Shown: piece by piece, positions 1-6,231 of the stretch
Numbering within the stretch: the first letter of the stretch is position 1
Layout of the letters: each line of letters opens with the position of its first letter
Source of the DNA: CAYVTD01 sp964454445
GTDB lineage: Bacteria; Bacteroidota; Ignavibacteria; Kapaibacteriales; UBA2268
NCBI GenBank assembly: GCA_964454445.1
Contig: CAYVTD010000038.1
Coordinates: forward strand, 1 to 29,539
DNA: 29,539 nucleotides
Reading direction: 5' to 3'
Translations under genes and position numbers: made by a program
Notes under the pieces: model-generated
The model's input: the letters and a program-made list of their open reading frames with translations, nothing else
Database searches by the model: none
What the model was told of the DNA's origin: nothing

Positions 1-2
1 AC

Positions 3-119
3 GAAGCCTGGCTTAGTTTAAAAAGTCTTCGCAGTTGCTTTTCTCCTGAAGCCCTGACTGGTTTGGGAGATCGACAAAAAACAATTTACAAATTGACAGA
101 ATTTAGGAGACAAAAATGA
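3..119 (+). CDS. 3' end of an unidentified ORF (partial)
   Basis: A frame is open from the window edge to a TGA at 117-119, giving 38 residues that end in KLTEFRRQK. Its stop overlaps the ATG of the next gene as ATGA, an arrangement typical of translational coupling. I do not recognise the family from this basic tail. The overlap is the main reason to take it as coding; it could also be a chance open frame. Confidence 0.3.
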   Translation, partial: EAWLSLKSLRSCFSPEALTGLGDRQKTIYKLTEFRRQK

Positions 120-985
120 AAAAACAATTAACTTTCTTAACTCTTTTAATTTTAGCGATATTATCTTTAATTACTAATCAAAGTGTACTAGCTCAAAACC
201 CACCTTGTAGTATGGATTGTGGTGGATCATGGACTACAGTCACTTACCCATATTCAAATTATCCTCAGTGTCCAGGTTGTGTAATCAATGTAACTGTTTC
301 ATACAATACGACTTGTAATGAATACTATTTAATTGGGCTACAATTTACTAATTCATTTTGTACTGATTGCTTAGCAAACGGAAATTGGACTTATGCTGAT
401 GTTTTTAGGGAAACATTTATAAAACTCTTGGTATCTGGTCCACTATCGCCACCATATCCAAATATAGATATTATTACAAGAATTTCTACAACAGTTTGCT
501 GGAAAAGTGGTACTAGTCCGATGAATCCTTGGCAAATTCAACCTTGTGGTGAGGAACCTTGTTGTAAAAAGGAATATAAAGTTACTAGGAATCCTGATAA
601 TACAGTGATATATAGTTTTATTAGAAATATTTTAACAGGTACTTGTACTAATCCTTGTTTCCCAATATGCGATATACCTTTTTTCCCTAAGATTAGTTTA
701 ATTGAACAAGAAAATATAGGCAAGTCAAATACAAAGGTAACAACTTCACCAAATCCATCAAATTTAATAATAAATTTTGATGTTCAATCAGAATTAATTG
801 GTAAAATAGAACTATCTTTGATTGATCTTGAGGGAAAAATAGTATTAACTGAATCTATAAATAAAAATAGTTATCAAGAAATTTTTAATTTAGACTTAAA
901 TAATATCAAAACAGGTAGTTATCTATATACATTAAAAATCAATAAGGAAAGCTTCTCAACTGGGAAAATTTTAATTTCTAAATAA
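116..985 (+). CDS. Cysteine-rich secreted protein with T9SS C-terminal sorting domain
   Basis: This 289-residue protein has an N-terminal signal peptide: a Lys-rich start, a hydrophobic stretch to about residue 25 and cleavage near VLA-Q. The mature region up to about residue 200 contains 14 cysteines, many as CxxC, CxxxC or CC, and none lie in the tail. Residues 208-289 form a type IX sorting domain, with SPNPSN opening, a LIDLEGKIV strand, a TGSYLYTLKI strand and a short KILISK end. Such domains direct export across the outer membrane, with anchoring or release at the surface. The mature domain matches no family I know. An AGGAGA-like ribosome site precedes the ATG, and a hairpin follows the stop. 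The even cysteine number suggests disulfides, which is inference. Confidence 0.85.
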   Translation: MKKQLTFLTLLILAILSLITNQSVLAQNPPCSMDCGGSWTTVTYPYSNYPQCPGCVINVTVSYNTTCNEYYLIGLQFTNSFCTDCLANGNWTYADVFRETFIKLLVSGPLSPPYPNIDIITRISTTVCWKSGTSPMNPWQIQPCGEEPCCKKEYKVTRNPDNTVIYSFIRNILTGTCTNPCFPICDIPFFPKISLIEQENIGKSNTKVTTSPNPSNLIINFDVQSELIGKIELSLIDLEGKIVLTESINKNSYQEIFNLDLNNIKTGSYLYTLKINKESFSTGKILISK

Positions 986-997
986 TAGATCATTTAG

Positions 998-1020
998 CCC
1001 CTTCCAAGGGGTTTATGTTT
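998..1020 (+). terminator. Possible weak intrinsic terminator
   Basis: A CCCCTT-CC-AAGGGG hairpin (998-1011, 6-bp perfect stem, 2-nt loop) is followed by a T-rich stretch, directly after the cysteine-rich T9SS gene and 18 bases before the next start. The stem is short and the T-tract is interrupted, so attenuation is as likely as full termination. Confidence 0.35.
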
Positions 1021-1029
1021 TAACTGAAT

Positions 1030-2397
1030 ATGGAAAATTATAAAATAATTATATTGCTATTTATATTTATATGTGTCGATCTAAATTCTCAACCTGATGA
1101 CGGTTTTAAAATTGGCTGGGAAATAAAGTATATAAAAAATATTCTTCCTGATAATTATTTGTTGTCAATGAGAAGTATTGAGTTTTCAGATAGCCTAAAC
1201 GGGATTATTGGATGTAATTATCCTAATCCTGAAAATCCTGCATTTTTAAAAACAACAGATGGTGGATTAAATTGGAAATTTACTTGGCAAGATCAATTAG
1301 AATATGCAAAAGATAGTACCGGCCAAATTTTAAAAGACAGTTTAGGAAATATTTTATACAAACATTTACCCTCAAGATTGTGGGATATAAGTTCATTTAA
1401 GAATACTTCAATCGCAGTTGTAAGTCAAATTACAAAACCTTTATTACCTTATCTATTAAAATCAACTGATTATGGCGAATCTTGGAAAGTAATAGACTTG
1501 AATAAAAACGAAGTTTATAAAAAAGTAAAATTGATTGATAGCTTGAATGGTTATTTAATGTCAGGAATCAATATTTATACTACAACCGATGCTGGTGTTT
1601 CATGGAATAAAATGAATTGTGACTATAGCTATCCCGATTATGGTTATTGGAATATGCAAGTAATTAATGATTCAATTATTTATTTAGTAGGAATGGATTC
1701 TTTATTTCATGGTTCAATAATTAAAAGTAATGATAAAGGCAAAAGTTGGAAAAGATATGAATTACCAGATACCTTACAAAATGTAATAAATTTTGTTTCT
1801 GATTCAATAGGTTTCTACACAGGATATTACCGGATTGATAGTAAGAATTATGGAATTAGAATTTGGAAAACAATTGATGGAGGTTCGAATTGGCAAAAAC
1901 AATTTGATACTACAAGTTTTAAGTGTAGCTATTTATCTGCTCAAAGCATAATATTTAAAGATAAAAGTACAGGAGTACTAATCGGCTCAAGGTCTGATGT
2001 TTATACAACAACTGATGGAGGAAAGAACTGGATTGACCAAGCACCATACAAACAACAAAATAGACTCTTCACAACAGTTAATGGATGTTATAAAAGTAAA
2101 AATGAAATTTTTCTTATAACTGAATTAGATTATTCAATTTTATCTTATAATATAAATCCTTCAAATATTGAGGAAGAGATTGACTATTATAAAACTATAA
2201 AATTATCCCCAAATCCAGTAAACGATTTTTTAAAAATAAATGCAACTCCAGAAATACATAATATTGAGATATTCACTTCATTGGGAGTAAAAGTTATAGA
2301 CACAGAGTGGCAAGATAAGATAAATTTATCTTGTTTGCCCTCTGGAATTTATATTTTAAAGATTGGAAATAGAATTGGAAAATTTATTAAACTATAA
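1030..2397 (+). CDS. Asp-box (BNR/YCF48-like) beta-propeller protein with T9SS sorting domain
   Basis: This 455-residue protein has a signal peptide (about residues 1-20, hydrophobic IIILLFIFICV). It carries six Asp-box motifs of the form (S/T/N/I)-D-x-G-x-(S/N)-W at about residues 76-82, 146-152, 186-192, 234-240, 282-288 and 328-334. These are the turns of a sialidase/YCF48/sortilin-type beta-propeller. Residues about 390-455 are a type IX sorting domain (LSPNPVNDFLKI, then SLGVKVID, then LPSGIYILKI, then a short end). The protein is expected to be exported to the cell surface or released. Asp boxes are structural and do not imply glycosidase activity; no catalytic residues can be assigned. 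Codon use is strongly A/T-ended, like the gene before it, and more so than in the housekeeping genes downstream. Confidence 0.85.
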   Translation: MENYKIIILLFIFICVDLNSQPDDGFKIGWEIKYIKNILPDNYLLSMRSIEFSDSLNGIIGCNYPNPENPAFLKTTDGGLNWKFTWQDQLEYAKDSTGQILKDSLGNILYKHLPSRLWDISSFKNTSIAVVSQITKPLLPYLLKSTDYGESWKVIDLNKNEVYKKVKLIDSLNGYLMSGINIYTTTDAGVSWNKMNCDYSYPDYGYWNMQVINDSIIYLVGMDSLFHGSIIKSNDKGKSWKRYELPDTLQNVINFVSDSIGFYTGYYRIDSKNYGIRIWKTIDGGSNWQKQFDTTSFKCSYLSAQSIIFKDKSTGVLIGSRSDVYTTTDGGKNWIDQAPYKQQNRLFTTVNGCYKSKNEIFLITELDYSILSYNINPSNIEEEIDYYKTIKLSPNPVNDFLKINATPEIHNIEIFTSLGVKVIDTEWQDKINLSCLPSGIYILKIGNRIGKFIKL

Positions 2398-2405
2398 GAT
2401 TTATT

Positions 2406-2591
2406 TTGAAAGATTACAGTAAATATGATGATAAACAGTTAATTGGCTTCATAAGTCTTGAAGGCAAAGAGTGTGAATTTGCTTTCAAGGAGGTTTATTT
2501 TCGTTATGCTAAACGAATTTTTTCTCATTGTAATGTACTGCCACAGCAGAAAAGCTACATAAGGTGTAAAAATCGTATATCTTGGAAATGA
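2406..2591 (+). pseudogene. Truncated ECF sigma-70 factor fragment (region 2 start only)
   Basis: A TTG-initiated 61-residue frame starts nine bases after the previous stop. Its first 40 residues (DDKQLIGFISLEG, then FAFKEVYFRYAKRIFSHC) follow the start of sigma-70 region 2 in ECF factors, where a D-x-x-L helix leads to an AFxxLYxxY helix. The acidic promoter-melting helix of region 2 and the whole of region 4 are missing. After the Cys the frame becomes a short basic tail and stops, and I could not find the remainder in either other forward frame. A full ECF factor is about 160-200 residues, so this is best read as a gene remnant. No clear ribosome site precedes it. Confidence 0.5.
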
Positions 2592-2622
2592 CTTAATTTT
2601 ATGAACCTTGTTTTGTCGGTTT

Positions 2623-3153
2623 TTAATTTGAGTCTTTATTATCCTTAATTACATTCTTCTCAAGATCTAAAAGGATCTTTTTTCTCCAAATTCCTCCGCC
2701 GTAACCGGTAAGCGAACCATTCGTCCCAATAACCCTATGACAAGGTAAAACAATAGAAATCTTATTTTTTCCATTGGCATTGGCAACGGCTCTTACGACA
2801 GATGGTTTTCCAAGAAATTCTGCCTGTTTCAGATAGCTTGTCGTAGAGCCATAAGGAATATGTAGCAAACTAAGCCAAACTTGTTTTTGAAATTCTGTGC
2901 CAACCAAATCCAGAGGAATATCGAAAACTTTGCGCTCCTCTGCGAAATATTCGTGCAATTGTTTTCTGAGCATAAGCAAATACTCATTATCAGCTTGAAC
3001 AAATTGAGCTTTTAGCGAATTAGATAGTTGTTTTAATTCCAAATCAAGGTGCTTTGAGTCAGTAAATTCGAGCAAACAAATCCCATTATTTGTTGAGGCG
3101 GCGAGCATCATTCCTAAATCTGTTTCGATATGGGTGGTATTGATTATTTGCAT
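2623..3153 (-). CDS. ogt: Methylated-DNA--protein-cysteine S-methyltransferase
   Basis: This 176-residue suicide repair protein transfers the alkyl group of O6-methylguanine (and O4-methylthymine) in DNA to its own cysteine. The signature PCHRV (137-141) contains acceptor Cys138, and Arg122 in VVRAVANANGKN fits the arginine finger of the recognition helix. A YGGG turn (151-154) and WRKKILLDLE complete the DNA-binding domain. Residues 1-80 form the variable N-terminal domain. The size matches Ogt/Ada C-terminal proteins and there is no Ada-type N-terminal domain. A promoter-like -7 element lies about 90 bases upstream. The neighbour upstream on the same strand is a broken base-excision glycosylase for alkylated bases, so this looks like an alkylation-repair locus that has partly decayed. 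Confidence 0.93.
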   Translation of the reverse strand: MQIINTTHIETDLGMMLAASTNNGICLLEFTDSKHLDLELKQLSNSLKAQFVQADNEYLLMLRKQLHEYFAEERKVFDIPLDLVGTEFQKQVWLSLLHIPYGSTTSYLKQAEFLGKPSVVRAVANANGKNKISIVLPCHRVIGTNGSLTGYGGGIWRKKILLDLEKNVIKDNKDSN

Positions 3154-3238
3154 ATCATTTTTTTTTGCGAAAGATTACTATTAATAGCATTATTCATACT
3201 TTTTAAATGCGTTTAATGGATTAAAAACAAAATTTTAA

Positions 3239-3246
3239 CAAAGATA
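3239..3246 (-). promoter_or_regulatory. Bacteroidota-type -7 promoter element upstream of ogt
   Basis: The minus strand reads TATCTTTG, an exact match to the TAnnTTTG -7 element of the Bacteroidota primary sigma factor. No TTTG is found 19 bases upstream, only a run of T, so the -33 element is weak. It lies between the alkA remnant and ogt, so ogt could be transcribed independently. Confidence 0.4.
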
Positions 3247-3300
3247 TGTAATATTAATTATTGAAAAAAATTTTAAAGAGCATCGCTAAAAAAACATTAT

Positions 3301-3709
3301 TTAGTAGTTATCGAAGCGTCGTCTTTCATTCCTTACTATAGCGCCGCCAGCCACAGCCCATATATACAAACTTGCTGTAGAAGCATAAGGTGCATAGCGT
3401 TTCCAATATTTGTTAAAAATAATTCTGTCTATTTTACTATGATTGTAAATCATTCTCACACCGTGATGAATAGCAAAATCTCCATAACTAAGGATATTAG
3501 GGCGCTGCATAGAAAACAACATTAACATTTCAGCAGTCCATGCGCCAATACCGTCAAGTTTGCATAGTTTAGCACGAACCTCTTCATCAGACATAGAATA
3601 AAGCGAGTTAATATCAAATTCATTTGTAATGATTTTCCGCAGCCAATTGTTCGTCTGCCTTTTTTAAATGCTCGACTTCTTTTATTCCGTAAACAAAATA
3701 ATCATTCAT
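3301..3709 (-). pseudogene. DNA-3-methyladenine glycosylase (AlkA type), internally deleted and frameshifted
   Basis: Two pieces of one HhH-GPD glycosylase lie in different frames. The N-terminal piece (ATG at 3707-3709, frame to stop 3620-3622) reads YFVYGIKEVEHLKKADEQ, the usual start of the roughly 210-residue Bacteroidota family. The C-terminal piece is open from about 3663 to 3301. It keeps the helix-hairpin-helix (LDGIGAWTAEMLMLF), the catalytic-type Asp in YGDFAI, and the family tail with RYAPYASTASLYIWAVAGGA. Roughly 60-70 middle residues, including the usual QQIS segment, are absent, and the frames change near 3640-3660. An ATG-initiated C-terminal ORF (3301-3594, 97 residues) is all that could be translated as one frame, and it lacks half the fold. 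Loss of function is inferred; a misassembly could give the same picture. Confidence 0.75.
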
Positions 3710-3715
3710 ATCATT

Positions 3716-3756
3716 AAAAAGAAAAGCATCGCTTCAAACAACAAGCAACGCTTTTT
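3716..3756 (-). terminator. Intrinsic terminator of the rpsF-rplI operon
   Basis: On the minus strand a 13-bp near-perfect stem (arms 3743-3755 and 3722-3734, one mismatch and one wobble) with an 8-base loop is followed by TTTTCTTTTT. It lies about 120 bases past the rplI stop and just before the start of the glycosylase remnant. Confidence 0.65.
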
Positions 3757-3878
3757 AAATATTTAATATATTATTTATTAGAAAAAACTCTTCTGTTATT
3801 AAAAATTTGGCTTGTATTTAGAAGATTTTTCTAATCAATTACTACCGAAGAAAGTGTAAAGAGTATGAAAAAAAATTA

Positions 3879-4328
3879 TTATTCTTCTTCGTTAATAACC
3901 CAAATTTTCAAGGAAGCCATAACTTCAGCGTGTAGCTTGACTTTAATATCGAAAACGCCGAGCGATTTAATCGGGTCGTCGATAATAATGTGTCTGCGGT
4001 CGATATTGAAACCACGATGTTCGAGTTCGCCTGCAATCATGTGATTAGAAACTGAGCCATAAAGCTTGCCTTCTTCACCGACTTTCATCGGCAAGCTAAT
4101 CTGGATTTCAGCGAGTTGCTTGGCGAGTTCCTCAGCCATTTGTTTTTCTTTGGCAACTTTTCTGACGTAAAGTTTTTTCTCAACTTCAATTTTTTTCTTA
4201 GCCCCTGGAGTGGCAAAATAAGCAAGCTCTCTCGGGATAAGATAATTGCGGGCGTATCCATTTCTGACGTTCACAATCTCACCCATATCGCCGAGCTTTT
4301 CGACTGGAGCCCTTAAAATTACTTCCAT
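3879..4328 (-). CDS. rplI: 50S ribosomal protein L9 (bL9)
   Basis: This 149-residue protein binds 23S rRNA at the base of the L1 stalk. The N-terminal domain carries the L9 signature G-x-x-V-x-V-x-x-G-Y-x-R-N-Y-L-I-P (GEIVNVRNGYARNYLIPRELA, residues about 17-37). A long connecting helix (about 44-78) follows, and then the C-terminal domain (KLYGSVSNHMIAGEL to about residue 145). The length is standard. It lies 40 bases after rpsF with an AGGA ribosome site, so the two are probably co-transcribed from the promoter at 4918-4948. In most bacteria rpsR (and often ssb) sits between rpsF and rplI; neither is present here. Confidence 0.97.
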   Translation of the reverse strand: MEVILRAPVEKLGDMGEIVNVRNGYARNYLIPRELAYFATPGAKKKIEVEKKLYVRKVAKEKQMAEELAKQLAEIQISLPMKVGEEGKLYGSVSNHMIAGELEHRGFNIDRRHIIIDDPIKSLGVFDIKVKLHAEVMASLKIWVINEEE

Positions 4329-4368
4329 TTCCTATATCCTTATAATTAAATTCTATTTATTGATAAAA

Positions 4369-4848
4369 TCAAATTTGCTCGACTTGCTCATCAACTGCTT
4401 CGTCTTTCTTCTCGATATTTATGTTTTCGACGGCGGGTTCGGAATTTGGTCTCGTTTCTTGAGCGGGTTTGTCTTCACTATCGCTTGCACTGAACAAAGC
4501 ACCATAAGCTTTGCCGTCAGCCAAGCCTTTTTTCCGACGATATTCATAAAGACGATCGGGCAAAAGAAGGGAAAGATGTCGAAGGACGGTATCTTCCAAT
4601 ACTAAAAAACGCTCAAGAATCGGTATCGTGCTGGGAACCGTTTCAAAAACGAAGTGGACATAATATCCGTTAAATTTCTTATTGATAGGGTAGGCAAGGC
4701 GTCTGCGTCCCCAACGGTCTAATTCGCTAATTGTGCCGCCATGGTTCTCTATGTAAGAGGACACTTTATCTAACAAAGACTCGATATCCGAATCTTCCAA
4801 AGCCGCATTAACGATAATGGTCGTTTCATATCTACGGCGTATGCTCAT
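4369..4848 (-). CDS. rpsF: 30S ribosomal protein S6 (bS6) with acidic C-terminal extension
   Basis: This 159-residue protein belongs to the 30S platform and normally pairs with S18. Its S6 fold covers residues about 1-100 (RRRYETTIIVNAAL, then GGTISELDRWGRRRLAYPINK, then GYYVHFVFE, then FLVLEDTVLRHL). Residues about 115-159 form a Glu/Asp/Lys-rich tail not needed for the fold and common in this phylum. A strong AGGAG lies six bases before the ATG. The first gene of its operon, it has a clear Bacteroidota-type promoter about 70-100 bases upstream. An ATP-grasp ligase lies upstream on the same strand; in E. coli the ATP-grasp enzyme RimK glutamylates the S6 tail, but here the tail ends in Ile rather than Glu-Glu. 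Confidence 0.96.
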   Translation of the reverse strand: MSIRRRYETTIIVNAALEDSDIESLLDKVSSYIENHGGTISELDRWGRRRLAYPINKKFNGYYVHFVFETVPSTIPILERFLVLEDTVLRHLSLLLPDRLYEYRRKKGLADGKAYGALFSASDSEDKPAQETRPNSEPAVENINIEKKDEAVDEQVEQI

Positions 4849-4917
4849 TATAACTCCTGCTTTGTTTGTTGTATCTGCATAATTTCGTTTCTTTTGCTAT
4901 TGCAAGCCAAAGAATTA

Positions 4918-4948
4918 CAAAGTTAAGACAAATAATTCAAATTGCAAA
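4918..4948 (-). promoter_or_regulatory. Bacteroidota-type promoter of rpsF-rplI
   Basis: On the minus strand a TTTG -33 element (4945-4948) lies exactly 19 bases upstream of TAACTTTG (4918-4925). This matches the TTTG-N19-TAnnTTTG consensus of Bacteroidota housekeeping promoters. Transcription would start near 4911, giving a leader of about 60 bases before rpsF, long enough for an S6:S18-type leader, though I could not confirm one. Confidence 0.75.
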
Positions 4949-5045
4949 ATATTTTTTTCAAATAAGACATTCATTAAAGATTAGTTACCTTTTTACTAAT
5001 CGCTCCAAACGGCAAAAATCTCCTCTTTTTTACATTGAAATAATT

Positions 5046-6026
5046 TTATTTCTGAACAGTTTTGGATTTTTTCTGTCGTTTGACAGGTGATTTCGGTCCT
5101 TTCAAAAAACCGCTCCAAGTGAAGTCGGAAGGAAAATATTTACCTTCTTTTGCCACCCTAATTAAAAAATCAGCAGTTGCATCGACAAGCCAATTGAAAT
5201 TGTCCTTGTGAAGATACGATTTTTTTGCCAGGGGTGCCGGCTGGAAGAAGTCGATGGCATACAATTCGCTATTCTTTAAGGCAAATTCAATAGCATTAAG
5301 ATCGAATCCAAGAGCGATACAAATTTTTAGCGATATTTTTTCAATTTCATCAGCAAGTTTCTTATCGATTTTCACTTCTCCTGGCGAATAACGCAGATGG
5401 AGCGGTTTCGACGGGTCGTAATTCATTATTCTGGTTTCTTTTTTGCCGATAACATAACATCTATAATACTCGTCATATTCAATGCTTTCTTGTAGTAGCA
5501 TTGTTTGATCGCCTGTTAGGTCATAAGCAGAAAAAAACTCATTACTGTTGTAAACCTTATATTCATTGTGGGTGCGGTTGTATATGTTTGGTTTGATAAA
5601 TGCCGGGAAGCCGATATAATCGAAAATTGCTTCCCAATTAAGAGGATAAATCAAGTTGCGCATTGTGTCGGGTGTCGTACCTCGAGGCAATTCCTTGCTC
5701 GGCAAAATTATTGTTTTAGGAGTTTTAATGCCAATTTTTTGTCCGAGCGAGGCATGGAAAAAATTGTCATCAGCGCTACACCAAAATGGATTGTTGAACA
5801 CGTGTATGCCTTTCAACATTGCATTTTTCAATACTGAACGATAAAAAGGTGCTTCGAAAGATACCCGGTCTAAAATAACATTATAATCAAACATTTCATC
5901 CATTCTTACGCCACCGATTTTGATTAATTCGGCGCTTACATTTATTTTATTTTTTGTGTTTATCTTTTCCATTAATGCTTCTGGAAAAGTATTCTCAATA
6001 CCGTAGAGCAAACCGATTTTTTTCAT
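5046..6026 (-). CDS. ATP-grasp family ligase (RimK/GshB-like), substrate unknown
   Basis: This 326-residue protein has no signal peptide or membrane segment and is probably cytosolic. The ATP-grasp core is visible: the ATP-lysine strand GFPAFIKPN (Lys145), the adenine-side LLLQESIEYDEYYRCYVIG strand (about 177-194), and the metal-binding strand GFDLNAIEFALKNSELYAIDFFQPAP (240-265, Glu247 and Asp259). The second metal position usually reads N-x-x-P; here it is Gln262. Family members ligate a carboxylate to an amine or thiol through an acyl-phosphate. The enzyme resembles uncharacterised proteins with the FDxNTVEFA-type motif rather than RimK or glutathione synthase themselves. It ends in a basic tail (PVKRQKKSKTVQK). 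It lies upstream of rpsF, which has its own promoter. Confidence 0.8.
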   Translation of the reverse strand: MKKIGLLYGIENTFPEALMEKINTKNKINVSAELIKIGGVRMDEMFDYNVILDRVSFEAPFYRSVLKNAMLKGIHVFNNPFWCSADDNFFHASLGQKIGIKTPKTIILPSKELPRGTTPDTMRNLIYPLNWEAIFDYIGFPAFIKPNIYNRTHNEYKVYNSNEFFSAYDLTGDQTMLLQESIEYDEYYRCYVIGKKETRIMNYDPSKPLHLRYSPGEVKIDKKLADEIEKISLKICIALGFDLNAIEFALKNSELYAIDFFQPAPLAKKSYLHKDNFNWLVDATADFLIRVAKEGKYFPSDFTWSGFLKGPKSPVKRQKKSKTVQK

Positions 6027-6231
6027 TTCTTATTTCCTAGATAATTATTTTTTAAATAATCAACTTCTTGCAAAATAATAAATTATTATCAAACTATATA
6101 AAAAAATATTAATAATTTTTGGAAATACACAATTTCGATATTTAGAACGTTAATTATAAGATACGATAGTTCATTATTTATAATATCCTTTAGTTTTATT
6201 TTTTATTAAAAATTTATTAAAAGGTTATAAA

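Noticed and set aside
4246..4605. 119-residue forward ORF
   Set aside because: It lies antisense to rplI and rpsF, whose minus-strand products are unmistakable.
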